Part shown: one piece after another, positions 1 through 8,866 of the stretch | Position numbering within the stretch: position 1 is the stretch's first letter | Layout of the letters: the number at the start of each line of letters is the position of its first letter | DNA from: Paraglaciecola arctica BSs20135 | GTDB taxonomy: Bacteria > Pseudomonadota > Gammaproteobacteria > Enterobacterales > Alteromonadaceae | DNA: 64,000 nt | Assembly (NCBI RefSeq): GCF_000314995.1 | Contig: NZ_BAEO01000027.1 | Span: 274,519 to 338,518 of the forward strand | Direction: 5' to 3' | Notes under the pieces: generated by a model | What the model was told of the DNA's origin: nothing | Database searches by the model: none | Seen by the model: the letters and a program-made list of their open reading frames with translations, nothing else | Translations under genes and position numbers: made by a program

Positions 1-65
1 GTAAAAATACTATTGGTCTCTCATTAAAAATTGTTAACCAATTTAAGTTCGAAATATTCTAAAAA

Positions 66-782
66 TTAAGATTGTTTTTTAAATCTACGTGCTGATAATC
101 CCATAAGGCCTAATGCAAAAATGGCAAATGTAGAAGGCTCTGGTACAGCGGTCGTAGCATCAGGTTCATAGGTATAATTTACTGCAACTTTACCCCATGA
201 ACCGGTTTGAAATGAATTTCTAAAAAAACCAGTCCCAGAGTCAACGTTATTAGTAATAATTGTTTGTGCAAAACCCGAAAAATTAAATTCAATATCATTG
301 CCTAAAGTGAATGCTGAAAAATCAACATTTGTTAAGGCTGAGCTAATTTCTCCACTTGATAAGCTATAGTTGAAAGTGTCGTCAACAGTATTTGTAATTA
401 GGTTAAACGTCCCCGGTAAAGCACTTGAGTCACTTAAAAAAGGGTTGGTCTCTGTCGATGAGCGAAATATAAAGTCATCTGCTACGCTAGTACTAACTTT
501 CCAATCTTGGAATATAGAAATACCAACATCAGCTCGTCCGTTAGCAATACTTGTGTTTTGCTAAGAGCCTTCGCTATTCATTTGACCAAATACTGTGATG
601 CCGACACCAGTTAACGTGCCAAGGGCAGTATCAAATGAGTTAATTGATAGCGTTTCATTTAAGAAACCAATTTCAACATCATTTGTGCTTCCCTGATTTC
701 CGAAGCTAACTTCTTGAGAAACAAGCCCTGCAAATGAGTTTGTGCTTGCAAGTAACAGACTTGTGATAAATAATTTTTTCAA
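66..782 (-). pseudogene. PEP-CTERM sorting-domain protein, broken by an in-frame TAG
   Basis: Reading the minus strand from a TTG at 782 (AAGGAAG ribosome site 4 bases upstream) gives MKKLFITSLLLAS and a signal peptide ending at SFA. The frame stays open to a TAA at 68-66 except for one TAG at 563-561, after residue 73. The far end reads VPEPSTFAIFALGLMG then SARRFKK: the VPEP motif, hydrophobic helix and basic tail of a PEP-CTERM sorting signal, which exosortase recognises for surface anchoring. The uninterrupted protein would be 238 residues, a usual size for these secreted low-complexity proteins. The codon after the TAG is CAA, so a former CAG is plausible. Either a recent pseudogene, a sequencing error, or a readthrough case. 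PEP-CTERM identity is firm; biological role unknown. Confidence 0.8.
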
Positions 783-831
783 AATACTTCCTTTATATAT
801 TTTTAATTTGATGGTGTGCGAGAACTGCTGA

Positions 832-848
832 TGGTACAAATTGCACCA
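832..848. promoter_or_regulatory. 17-bp near-palindrome upstream of the PEP-CTERM gene
   Basis: TGGTACAA-A-TTGCACCA is an inverted repeat with one mismatch, lying about 50 bases upstream of the PEP-CTERM start codon. Its position fits an operator, but no regulator can be named from the sequence. Confidence 0.3.
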
Positions 849-1323
849 TATTGTTTACCTCTTTTTTTTAGTGGTTTTTGGCTTTTTGCACTTGATTTCA
901 GCAAGTGGTAAATACTTAATATTTAGATTGTTTTTGAATACATTTGTCCTTATCTACCTTGCGGAATATGCACTACGTTGACCATTCTTTTTCTAATATC
1001 AACCTAACCTTTTAACATGGTGTTTATGAAACATTGGCCCTACTCTTTAATTAGGGTTTTGTATCCATACCGGAATTGGTGTAACCAATAAACACCGAAG
1101 TATGATTTGGTTCTTCATTAAATTTAGGTTTTTATGATAGGAGAAAAATAGCTCTAATGCTTATCTGAATCGGGCAGTTTTTTATCAAAAACGCTCTAAA
1201 TAGAATGGAATCGATTTTTTAAGGCGCTTGGATTCAAATAATAAGTGCATAACTTGAAAGGGTAGAAAAAGCGGTCAGCTGAATATATGCTAATCGCTTT
1301 TTCTCCGGCAAGATGTGCACCAA
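849..1323. other. Intergenic region with an 80-bp imperfect inverted repeat
   Basis: No credible gene is seen. The notable structure is GGTGTTTAT at 1019-1027 paired with ATAAACACC at 1088-1096. It encloses a second stem, CCCTA/TAGGG, around 1038-1056. It could be a folded RNA, a small MITE or an old terminator; nothing decides between these. Confidence 0.35.
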
Positions 1324-1630
1324 TGAATATATATAAACAACTGACCTATGAACCACGATGCCGGATTTATACTTTAAGTAAAATAGGTATGAGCCAAAAT
1401 AAAATAGCCAAACAACTAAAGGTAAAGTTTATCAATCACGTAGTAAGGATAAACAAGCTGGCAGAGGGTTTATTAAGAAGCGCATAAGTATTGATGAGCG
1501 CCCGCACGTTGTTGATGATATAAGTCGAATTGGTGATTGGGAAATTGAGCTGATTATTGGCAAAGGCCACAGTGGTGCATTGGTTATTATTGTAGAACGG
1601 AAAACTAACCTGACATTGAGGGGGAATTAA
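1324..1630 (+). pseudogene. IS30-family transposase remnant
   Basis: The 5' part reads MNIYKQLTYEPRCRIYTLSK then GMSQNKIAKQL, the N-terminal helix-turn-helix of IS30 transposases. At about 1426 the reading changes frame and jumps to KRISIDERPHVVDDISRIGDWEIELIIGKG and ALVIIVERKTNLTL. That is the segment leading into the DDE catalytic core, ending at a TAA at 1628-1630. The stretch in between and the C-terminal half of a normal transposase of about 320 residues are missing, so this is a dead fragment. The usual first catalytic Asp after the DWE motif appears as Glu. No clean terminal inverted repeats were found around it. Confidence 0.7.
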
Positions 1631-1778
1631 TAGTTTGTGATGCATTAGCAAAAAATCAATAAAATTTCAAAACGAACTATTGTAATAGACGGATGAAATA
1701 TTAAACCAGAGTATTCTTAACAAGGAAACAGGTTTAAAGAATAATACCGAGCCACTTCTCTTAGGCTTAGGTATAGAT

Positions 1779-1991
1779 CTAGCCTTGTTTGTGTTTACGT
1801 GCCATTCCCCAACCTATGATACCTGCACCTATTATTGCGCCTATCCATGCATAAGCTTCAGTTTCGGGTGAAAGTTGTTTGGCAAAGATGATTGTAAGCA
1901 TCGAAAAAATACACAGTCCCCAACCAAACATTTCGACTTTGCTTAAATATTTGGAGAGGAAAAAATTCGATTCTTTTGGGGTTTTCTGCAT
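1779..1991 (-). CDS. Small two-helix membrane protein, hypothetical
   Basis: A 70-residue protein starting at an ATG with AGAGG 6 bases upstream. It has two likely membrane helices, roughly residues 20-38 (FGWGLCIFSMLTIIFA) and 46-64 (YAWIGAIIGAGIIGWGM), and a short basic tail (ARKHKQG). The loop is acidic, so the topology is probably N-in/C-in with both ends in the cytoplasm. I do not recognise the family. A longer antisense-frame reading over the same place (1858-2112) looks non-coding. The good ribosome site and helix pattern make this the more likely gene. Confidence 0.5.
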   Translation of the reverse strand: MQKTPKESNFFLSKYLSKVEMFGWGLCIFSMLTIIFAKQLSPETEAYAWIGAIIGAGIIGWGMARKHKQG

Positions 1992-2138
1992 GTTTAACCT
2001 CTATGGTTTTTTGACTCAAAATACATTGGCTTTTATTTAGCGACACGATACCAGTTAATTCCAGAAAACCAAGGTTTTCAGACTGAAGCTTGATTTCACA
2101 AACGCAGGGCACATTAATTGGGACAACTATTCCAGCTA

Positions 2139-2669
2139 TTATTGAAGATATAAATCTGCATGAATAAAAGGTGCCATAGCCAGTAAAGTCGCTTGACGAT
2201 ATACACTCTCCCTAGTGGCTAAGCCGTTGGTTAATAAGCCAATAGCGCCTCCTTTTTGTTTGATGTTGTTAGTGTTAAATAACCTGTCCATCACATGACC
2301 TAGTTCTTCGCCGTTTTGTAATGCTTGATAAATTACGGGTGGTAAAGGTAGGTTGCAACTGCGCCCAATAAACATGTGTTTTTGATTGGCGATAACAACA
2401 AAAGCAAAGGTGGCGGGACCGTATTCGAATTGGTCGACACCGCCTTCAATAGCCACATAAAAGTCGGCTTGACTGTGTTGTTGACAATATTTGACCCTAT
2501 TGATGGCGCCAAGCTGTGTTTCTGGACTCGTCATAGGCTGTTCCGCTACCTTTGATGGTGCGTTTACACCAACACATTCTACTTCTTCTAGCGCCAACAT
2601 ATCGCATATTGCTGACTTAGCCGCGTTAATCTTTACTGGGTTTTTTGATCCCACTACAATCTTTATCAT
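2139..2669 (-). CDS. yjjX: Non-canonical purine NTP phosphatase (inosine/xanthosine triphosphatase)
   Basis: 176 residues, the usual length of the YjjX/DUF84 family, which hydrolyses ITP and XTP so that deaminated purines do not enter nucleic acids. The N-terminus MIKIVVGSKNPVKINAAK is the family's nucleotide-binding loop. Further conserved stretches are QPMTSPETQLGAINR, YVAIEGGVD and GGAIGLLTNGLATRE near the C-terminus. The protein is cytoplasmic with no signal peptide. It stands alone: the next feature upstream is a MITE-like element and the gene downstream is a small membrane protein. Identification rests on family motifs read directly from the translation. Confidence 0.9.
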   Translation of the reverse strand: MIKIVVGSKNPVKINAAKSAICDMLALEEVECVGVNAPSKVAEQPMTSPETQLGAINRVKYCQQHSQADFYVAIEGGVDQFEYGPATFAFVVIANQKHMFIGRSCNLPLPPVIYQALQNGEELGHVMDRLFNTNNIKQKGGAIGLLTNGLATRESVYRQATLLAMAPFIHADLYLQ

Positions 2670-2739
2670 TCAGTTGCTCGGTTAATTATCTAAGTTAATC
2701 TAAGTTAAATGACAAAATTGTAGCATTAAGCACTTTATT

Positions 2740-2972
2740 AATCTGAATTCGGGTTAAGACGTGCCGATTCTTTTAAAGTAACTATAATAAAAACAATAGG
2801 TTAGAAGCTTACTATTTGTTTTGTAGCTTATTTAATTCATCCAGTGCCGATATTATTGTGTTTATCAAGGCGAGCTTGTGAAGCAATAGCCAGCTATTGA
2901 GAGCAAGTTCAACGAAGATAGGCGCAATAATAGCGGTGCTGGACGGTATGGCTTATCCCGACTTCAGGTTTA
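2740..2972. mobile_element. MITE-like element, family A (about 233 bp)
   Basis: The left end AATCTGAATTCGGGTTAAG (2740-2758) and the right end, read on the other strand as AACCTGAAGTCGGGATAAG, form terminal inverted repeats of about 19 bp with a few mismatches. TTATTA flanks both ends, a possible target duplication. Inside, AATAG-CCAG-CTATT makes a hairpin that resembles one in the 61.5 kb MITE. A second, shorter copy lies at 37401-37493. No transposase is encoded, so it would depend on one elsewhere. Confidence 0.65.
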
Positions 2973-3056
2973 TTAAAACTCTACTCGATTACCTTGATTT
3001 AGCGCGATATAATGCCAGTCGATTAATCAAAAATATTAAGAGTTAAACAGTCCGCG

Positions 3057-3230
3057 ATGAACAATGCACCCCCAGAATCTTTGATCCGCACTTGGGTTTG
3101 GATGATGTCCGAAAACAATGATCCAGAACTGATGAATAAAGGCCGACAAAACTTGATCAGTGCTTTTGGCAGTTTACAAAAGGCTATTCAGTATATTGAA
3201 CAACACGCAGATTCTAATGATGAGAATTAA
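3057..3230 (+). CDS. Short hypothetical protein (57 aa)
   Basis: An ATG at 3057 opens a 57-codon frame (MNNAPPESLIRTWVWMM ... ALQKAIQYIEQ-type helix, acidic end SNDEN) ending at TAA 3228-3230. It stops 12 bases before the start of the metallo-hydrolase gene, so the two could be co-transcribed. The sequence is Met/Asn/Gln-rich with an amphipathic C-terminal half and no signal peptide. No clear Shine-Dalgarno sequence precedes the ATG, and I do not recognise the family. It is reported because the codon use looks coding and the spacing suits a two-gene unit. Confidence 0.5.
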   Translation: MNNAPPESLIRTWVWMMSENNDPELMNKGRQNLISAFGSLQKAIQYIEQHADSNDEN

Positions 3231-3242
3231 AGCCTTTCTTTC

Positions 3243-3998
3243 TTGAAAGTCCATAAGTTGCAAGGGCATATTCAAACCATTTATTTGGTGGAGTATGCCG
3301 AAAAATTGTTATTACTTGATGGTTGTTGTCGTGCAGATATCAGTAAACTTGAGCAGTTTATTGCTGGGGAATTAGCTCGGCCATTCTCTGATTTAAAGCT
3401 GATTGTTGTCACCCATATGCACCCTGATCATGCAGGGGCCGCTCACAAATTGCGTAAAATTACAGGTTGTAAAATTGCGAGTGCGAATATGTCGAGCCAA
3501 TGGTATAAAGGCCTAAGGGGCAGGTTTATGCATTTGGTGGATATTGCTCTAGCCATGTGGGTGGCGAGTAGAATGGGCAAAACCAGAAAAAATTTATGGT
3601 ATCCAGCCCATCTTAAAATTGATTATGCCTTAGCAGATCAAGCTAAACTCCCCGGTTTTGATGAATGGTGTGTGTTGTTGACTCCAGGTCATACAGATCG
3701 AGATTTATCTGTGTTGCACCTAGCTTCAAAACGGATCTATGTAGGAGATTTATTGGTCAAAGTTAAAGACCGCTTTATTCCACCTATTCCAGTGAATTAT
3801 CCTAGTCAGTATCTCGCTTCAATTCTAACTCTGCAAGCCTTGCGACCTGCTTCCATTATGCTGGCCCATGGTGGTGAAGTGGAGTTTTCTGAGCGAGATT
3901 TTGCCCATGTTTTGACAGTGGCACCTAGAAAACCCTTTACCATATGGACTCCGGCTAAAAATAAATTGAAGCGTTTATTACTCAGAAAAAAGGGCTAA
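3243..3998 (+). CDS. Metallo-beta-lactamase-fold hydrolase
   Basis: 251 residues from a TTG start. The metal-binding motif THMHPDHAGA (HxHxDH, about residues 57-66) is intact. So are the second-site pieces TPGHTDRD, VGDLLV and LAHGG, in the order seen in metallo-beta-lactamase superfamily hydrolases. The fold normally holds two Zn or Fe ions and cleaves thioesters, lactones or phosphoesters; the substrate cannot be told here. There is no signal peptide, so it is cytoplasmic. It follows the 57-residue ORF by 12 bases and ends inside a strong hairpin terminator. The TTG start lacks a convincing ribosome site, and the true start could lie a few codons away. Confidence 0.75.
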   Translation: MKVHKLQGHIQTIYLVEYAEKLLLLDGCCRADISKLEQFIAGELARPFSDLKLIVVTHMHPDHAGAAHKLRKITGCKIASANMSSQWYKGLRGRFMHLVDIALAMWVASRMGKTRKNLWYPAHLKIDYALADQAKLPGFDEWCVLLTPGHTDRDLSVLHLASKRIYVGDLLVKVKDRFIPPIPVNYPSQYLASILTLQALRPASIMLAHGGEVEFSERDFAHVLTVAPRKPFTIWTPAKNKLKRLLLRKKG

Positions 3999-4021
3999 AA
4001 CTAGCTAGTCTTAGCCCTTTT
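3988..4021. terminator. Bidirectional Rho-independent terminator
   Basis: AAAAGGGCTAA (3988-3998) and TTAGCCCTTTT (4011-4021) form a perfect 11-bp stem with a 12-base loop and T-runs on both strands. The left arm contains the stop codon of the metallo-hydrolase gene. The hairpin can also serve the minus-strand operon ending at 4085. Confidence 0.8.
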
Positions 4022-4084
4022 AAAATTGTTCACTTTGAATGAAAGCAGTACCAAGAAGCTTGCTTCTCCCGAGTTGAAAGGCAT

Positions 4085-5818
4085 TTATATCCTTTTGGCT
4101 TTCATCTCATTCACACAATAGTCTACAGCTCTCACTGTTATTGCCATAAAGGTTAGAGAAGGGTTTTGTACTGCACTTGAGCAAAAGCTAGCGCCATCAG
4201 TTACAAACAGATTGTCCACGTCGTGACATTGATTAAAGCCATTTAGCACTGAATCTTTTGGATCGCGTCCCATCCGTGCTGTGCCTAATTCATGTATGGC
4301 AAGACCTGGGTTGTTTTCACCGATAGAGTTATAACTCTTAACTTCTGTTAGCCCTGCTTTGGTTAACATATCAAAGGCCGTTTGCTCGGCGTCTGCCATC
4401 ATTAATTTTTCGTTTTCTGACCAAGTACAATCAATATCAATAAGGGGAATACCCCATTTGTCGGTTTTAGTGGGGTGTAGCGCCATGTAATTATCAAAAC
4501 GGGGCAACATTTCACCTTGGGCATGAAGACCCATACTCCACTTTCCTGGTTTGTTGAGCTTATTTTTGTAATCGGCACCTATGCCATTTTGATTCGCGTT
4601 ACCCTGCCAGTTATCCCGTTGACTGCCACCCGAAAGTCCATACCCTCGGACATAATTTTTCTTGTATAACGATGGTTTGTACTGAAAATTAGGGACTAAT
4701 ATGCCTGACGGTCGTCTACCTGAATAGTACTCATCTTCAAAACCCTCTACTGTGCCTACGGCACCCGCATTGTAGTTGTGATCCATCAAATAATGGCCAA
4801 GCACTCCAGAACTATTCGCAATTCCGTTTGGAAACGACTTAGTTTTGGTGTTCAACATGATTTGTGCCGAGCCTAGGGTCGAGGCACATAAAAACACTAC
4901 CTTTGCAAAATACTCACGAGTACTTAGGTTGTCGTTATCTACAACTCTGACACCTTTCACTCGTTGGGTTTTTTCATCATAGATTAGGCTATGCACCACA
5001 CTGTTTGGGGCAATTGATAAGTTACCTGTTTTAGCCGCAGCGGGCAGAGTAGAACTTTGGGTAGAGAAATAAGCCCCAAAAGAACATCCCTTTTGACATT
5101 CGTTTCTTGCCTGACAAGTAACACGCCCTTGTTCTAAATGTAGTTGTGTAGGCTGTGTTAAGTGGGCGGTGCGGCCCATGATTAAATGTCTGTCGGGAAA
5201 CTGTTCTTCGATTTTTTGTTTAACATGTAACTCGGGTGCAGTCATTTCAAATGGAGGTAAAAACTCGCTGTCAGGCAATTGTTCTAGACCTTCATTGCTG
5301 CCACTTATGCCTGCAAATGTTTCTACGTAGCTATACCAAGATTCAAGATCCTTGTAACGAATAGGCCAATCATTTCCGTGACCATCTGCTTTATTGGCAG
5401 AAAAATCATAATCACTAAGGCGATAAGATTGACGATGCCACAGAAGAGACTTTCCTCCTAATTGGTTGGCTCTAATCCAATCAAACCCTGTTCCTTCTTT
5501 GGTAGTGTAGGGTAAGTCCTTGTCGTTACCAAAGAAGTGTTTAGTGGCGTCGCTGAAGGCATAACATTTTTTTTGTACAGCGTATTTTTCTTCAATGAGC
5601 AAATTATCGACCTTGGTTCTGTTTTCAAACTCCCAAGGGCCTTTGCCTTCGCCAATATAGTCTTTTCGATGTTCGACTACCCGGCCGCGCTCTATCATTA
5701 ATGTCTGCATACCACGTTCACAAAACTCTTTGGCAGCCCAACCTCCAGTGATACCTGAACCTACCACTATGACATCGTATTCTTGGTCACTTTCTTGAAT
5801 ATATAAATCTGTCGTCAT
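4085..5818 (-). CDS. GMC-family FAD oxidoreductase, probable glycoside 3-dehydrogenase large subunit
   Basis: 577 residues. VIVVGSGITGGWAAKEF near the N-terminus is the FAD-binding GxGxxG loop of GMC flavoproteins. HELGTARMG and VTDGASFCSSAVQNPSLT near the C-terminus carry the catalytic His and Asn of the family. Cysteines at CQARNECQKGCSFG match those of bacterial GMC dehydrogenases that pair with a small gluconate-dehydrogenase-type subunit. There is no signal of its own; export with the Tat-type small subunit encoded just upstream (53-bp gap) is the known arrangement. With TIM-barrel and Gfo/Idh/MocA genes in the same operon, C3 oxidation of glucosides or related sugars is the best-supported role, but substrate is inferred. 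Alternatives are gluconate or sorbose dehydrogenase. Confidence 0.8.
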   Translation of the reverse strand: MTTDLYIQESDQEYDVIVVGSGITGGWAAKEFCERGMQTLMIERGRVVEHRKDYIGEGKGPWEFENRTKVDNLLIEEKYAVQKKCYAFSDATKHFFGNDKDLPYTTKEGTGFDWIRANQLGGKSLLWHRQSYRLSDYDFSANKADGHGNDWPIRYKDLESWYSYVETFAGISGSNEGLEQLPDSEFLPPFEMTAPELHVKQKIEEQFPDRHLIMGRTAHLTQPTQLHLEQGRVTCQARNECQKGCSFGAYFSTQSSTLPAAAKTGNLSIAPNSVVHSLIYDEKTQRVKGVRVVDNDNLSTREYFAKVVFLCASTLGSAQIMLNTKTKSFPNGIANSSGVLGHYLMDHNYNAGAVGTVEGFEDEYYSGRRPSGILVPNFQYKPSLYKKNYVRGYGLSGGSQRDNWQGNANQNGIGADYKNKLNKPGKWSMGLHAQGEMLPRFDNYMALHPTKTDKWGIPLIDIDCTWSENEKLMMADAEQTAFDMLTKAGLTEVKSYNSIGENNPGLAIHELGTARMGRDPKDSVLNGFNQCHDVDNLFVTDGASFCSSAVQNPSLTFMAITVRAVDYCVNEMKAKRI

Positions 5819-5871
5819 GTTATTTACTCGTGATTCTGTTTGTTATGTCTGTTTGCTGTCATTATCAAAAA

Positions 5872-6510
5872 TTAATAATAAGCCTGCGGACTCCAAGATT
5901 TTGTTTCTGCATTGGCAGGGATAGCGCCGATAAAACCACCAGGAATAGGTTGGTAATTGAGTGCTTTTGTCACCCCAACTTCAGAAGTGAAGTAACCAAA
6001 TACGATCAGTGCTTTTAAAAATCTAAATTGGTCTTTTTCACTATCTGTAGACATACTATTAGTTTCAAAATCCACCAATAGCTGCTGTTGTTGCTGTGGT
6101 TGCAACAACACAAATGATTTAGCAAATTCTCTAGTCGCCAGCAAATCAACTGTATTAATAATATGAATACAATCATCTTGTTGCTGTTTGGAGTGGCAAT
6201 GTAGCAACTGATGAGGGACAAATTCATGGCATCCCACTTCGACTGCGCTAGGCGTGTCTGTTTTAGGTAATATGGTTTCGCATAAGCTGTAAAGAACTGT
6301 TAATTCTTGCTCTGAAAACAAGTTGCCGTCCTTGGGCGGATTAGACCTTTGCGCTGCAAATTGTTCAGCCACTGGCACACTGCAACCCGACAGCACCGCT
6401 GCTGCCGTAGTGGCGCCAAATAAAGCGACCATTTTTTTCATAAACATTCGACGATTATCCTCGTCATATGTTCTTTTTTCTAATTCGGTTTTGTTTGAAT
6501 TAGTAGGCAT
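5872..6510 (-). CDS. Gluconate 2-dehydrogenase subunit 3-family small subunit
   Basis: 212 residues. I chose the ATG at 6510 because GGAG lies 6 bases upstream of it; the in-frame ATG at 6516 abuts the ribosome site. The N-terminus has a Tat-like twin arginine (RRMFMKK), a hydrophobic stretch and a lipobox (VLSGC). It could therefore be a Tat-exported lipoprotein holding the GMC subunit at the membrane. The body (LFSEQELTVLYSLCETILPKTDTPSA) is typical of the subunit 3 family, which chaperones or escorts the flavoprotein. The end PGGFIGAIP ... WSPQAYY is also usual. It precedes the GMC gene in the operon. Confidence 0.8.
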   Translation of the reverse strand: MPTNSNKTELEKRTYDEDNRRMFMKKMVALFGATTAAAVLSGCSVPVAEQFAAQRSNPPKDGNLFSEQELTVLYSLCETILPKTDTPSAVEVGCHEFVPHQLLHCHSKQQQDDCIHIINTVDLLATREFAKSFVLLQPQQQQQLLVDFETNSMSTDSEKDQFRFLKALIVFGYFTSEVGVTKALNYQPIPGGFIGAIPANAETKSWSPQAYY

Positions 6511-6566
6511 ACCCATCTCCTCAATATTCTATTTAAACAATCGCTTTATTTAGCAATACCAGCTCA

Positions 6567-7799
6567 TTAATGCGTGGTCGACTTAGAATTTACTTTACGC
6601 ATAATCCAATAAAACCCAGCAAATAATACTATCAACACAAGTGGGAACAGGATCAGGTTGTTTAAAGCAGCATGACCTGAAGCTAGGGCTAGGTCATTAC
6701 CGGTTAGGCCTTTAGCTGCGGCTTCTGCTGTAGCTGAATCTATCCAACCACCAATAATCGGGTTCCATATGCCCATTGCAAACATACCTGCACCACCCAT
6801 TAAAGACATGCCCAACGCGCCTGTTTTAGGAGCGTATTCACTAGTACAACCAATCATAGTTGGCCAGAAGTAGGTTATACCTAAAGCAAATACAACTGCG
6901 GCAAAATAGACTGCAGTACCTTGCAATTGAGTCATTAAGAATAAACCTATGCTAGCTAAAACTGCAGACGCTAATAAAACACCAGGGGGACTTAGTTTAT
7001 GTACAAGGGGGCCAGCATAGAATCGACCAAGAGCCATGATACCGGTAATTAAAGCTAATATAAGCATTGGAGTGGCGCCAGATGCTTCTAGAATTTTGTT
7101 TATCCATTGTCCTGGACCAAACTCACTTACTGCTGTCATAGTCATACAAACAGCTAAGAAAATGTAGATTGGGTTAAGTAATGCTTTTAAATTACCGCTA
7201 GTTGAATCGTCTTCGGTTTTTAGTTCAGGGAATTTAAAACCTAACATCATGATGCCGTAAATAGCAGTAGGCACTAACATAGTGGCTACTTGTGCTTCCC
7301 AGCCTAGACCTAAACTGTTCATGCCTGCAGATACAAGAGAGCCAATTACAATGCCGCCTGGGAACCATACATGGAACTTGTTTAACATAGCCGTTTTATT
7401 GTTAGGATAAAGTTGCGCAATAATGGGGTTACAGCCGGCTTCTACTAATCCATTGGCAAAACCTACCAGAAAAGTTGAAATCATTAAGCCCCAAAAACCA
7501 TCAGCAACAATGGTAAGTATTAACCCTAAGGCATGTCCGATAAATGCTAACCATACAATCAGTTTTGCGCCAATTGCATTATAAAGTGCGCCGCCAAATA
7601 TCATGGCAAGAGGGAAACCTAAAAAGGCCATGCTGGCTATCCAGCCTAGTTCTTTACCGCTTAAACCATATTGTTCACCTAATTCACCTAAGATCCCCGC
7701 GCGAATTGCGAATGTCATAGCGGTTACTATTAGGGCTATACAACTTATTTTAAATACGCGTTTAGCGTCCTCATCTGAAATGGCCGTTGTCGCATTCAT
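6567..7799 (-). CDS. MFS transporter, sugar/keto-sugar permease candidate
   Basis: 410 residues with about 12 hydrophobic segments, typical of the major facilitator superfamily. The loop between helices 2 and 3 and the GFANGLVEAGCNPIIAQLYP stretch resemble MFS sugar permeases of the FucP/GGP-like branch. The C-terminus ends in a basic cytoplasmic tail (MRKVNSKSTTH). It lies between the TIM-barrel gene (11-bp gap) and the small-subunit gene (50-bp gap) on the same strand. It would bring the oxidised or native glycoside across the inner membrane for the cytoplasmic enzymes. The substrate is inferred from context only. Confidence 0.75.
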   Translation of the reverse strand: MNATTAISDEDAKRVFKISCIALIVTAMTFAIRAGILGELGEQYGLSGKELGWIASMAFLGFPLAMIFGGALYNAIGAKLIVWLAFIGHALGLILTIVADGFWGLMISTFLVGFANGLVEAGCNPIIAQLYPNNKTAMLNKFHVWFPGGIVIGSLVSAGMNSLGLGWEAQVATMLVPTAIYGIMMLGFKFPELKTEDDSTSGNLKALLNPIYIFLAVCMTMTAVSEFGPGQWINKILEASGATPMLILALITGIMALGRFYAGPLVHKLSPPGVLLASAVLASIGLFLMTQLQGTAVYFAAVVFALGITYFWPTMIGCTSEYAPKTGALGMSLMGGAGMFAMGIWNPIIGGWIDSATAEAAAKGLTGNDLALASGHAALNNLILFPLVLIVLFAGFYWIMRKVNSKSTTH

Positions 7800-7810
7800 A
7801 TTGTTTTACC

Positions 7811-8866
7811 TTATTTAATGCCTAGTATTTTATTATTCATTTCAACGTCTTTTTCCACACCGGCAAAATCGTCAAACGCTTTTTCTGTAGGTCTAATTAT
7901 GTGGTCGCTAATAAATTTAGCGCCCTCTGCCGCGCCATCTTCGGGGTGTTTAATGCAACATTCCCATTCCATCACTGCCCAACCATCAAAATCGTATTGC
8001 ATCATTTTGCTAAAAATAGCTTTGAAGTCGATTTGACCATCACCTAAAGAACGGAAACGACCCGGTCTGTCTATCCAATCTTGGTAGCCGCCATACACAC
8101 CACTGCGTCCATTGGGATTGAACTCTGCATCTTTTACATGGAAGGCTTTGATCCGCTCATGATAAATGTCGATAAAGGCTAGGTAGTCGAGTTGTTGTAA
8201 TACGAAGTGGCTGGGATCATATAAAATATTAGCTCGAGGATGATTGTCGACCGCTTCCAAGAAGCGCTCAAAGGTCACTCCATCGTGTAAATCTTCACCT
8301 GGATGTAGTTCATAACAAAGGTCTACACCGGCTTCATCAAAAGCATTCAAAATAGGTAACCAACGTTTCGCTAATTCTTTAAAACCTTGTTCAACCAAAC
8401 CTGCTGGACGCTGTGGCCATGGATATATGGTTTGCCATAATAGTGCGCCAGAAAAAGTTGCATGACCCGTTAAACCCAATCTTTGGCTGGCTTTAGCGGC
8501 ATACATCATTTGTTGAATTGCCCAGTCGGTACGTGCTTTGGGATTATTATGTACTTGGGTAGGAGCGAAGCCGTCAAACATCTGGTCATAAGCTGGGTTT
8601 ACGGCTATTAATTGGCCTTGCAGATGGGTAGAAAGCTCAGTAATTTCTAGCCCTGCTTGGCTTGCAATGCCTTTGATTTCGTCGCAATAGTCTTGGCTGC
8701 TTGCTGCTTTTTTTAAGTTAAATAATCGGCCATCCCATGACGGAATTTGAATACCTTTAAAACCTAATCCTGCCGCCCAAGCACAAATTTCTGGAAAAGA
8801 GTTAAATGGACTGTCATCACTGGCAAATTGCGCGAGAAATATACCCGGGCCTTTGATTTGTTTCAT
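7811..8866 (-). CDS. Sugar phosphate isomerase/epimerase-family TIM barrel
   Basis: 351 residues with the xylose-isomerase-like TIM-barrel pattern. Metal ligands are visible as CYELHPGEDLHDG, LYDPSHFVLQQLD, AFHVKDAEF and a C-terminal WAVMEWECC. In this family a divalent metal acts on sugars through isomerisation, epimerisation or lyase chemistry. Members beside Gfo/Idh/MocA and GMC genes have been linked to cleavage of 3-keto-glycosides. The start codon overlaps the upstream stop by one base (TAATG), which points to translational coupling with the oxidoreductase gene. No signal peptide, so cytoplasmic. Precise reaction is not decided by sequence alone. Confidence 0.75.
   Translation of the reverse strand: MKQIKGPGIFLAQFASDDSPFNSFPEICAWAAGLGFKGIQIPSWDGRLFNLKKAASSQDYCDEIKGIASQAGLEITELSTHLQGQLIAVNPAYDQMFDGFAPTQVHNNPKARTDWAIQQMMYAAKASQRLGLTGHATFSGALLWQTIYPWPQRPAGLVEQGFKELAKRWLPILNAFDEAGVDLCYELHPGEDLHDGVTFERFLEAVDNHPRANILYDPSHFVLQQLDYLAFIDIYHERIKAFHVKDAEFNPNGRSGVYGGYQDWIDRPGRFRSLGDGQIDFKAIFSKMMQYDFDGWAVMEWECCIKHPEDGAAEGAKFISDHIIRPTEKAFDDFAGVEKDVEMNNKILGIK

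Noticed and set aside
1858..2112. 84-codon minus-strand frame overlapping the small membrane protein
   Set aside because: It overlaps a better-supported frame with a ribosome site and membrane helices and shows no motif.
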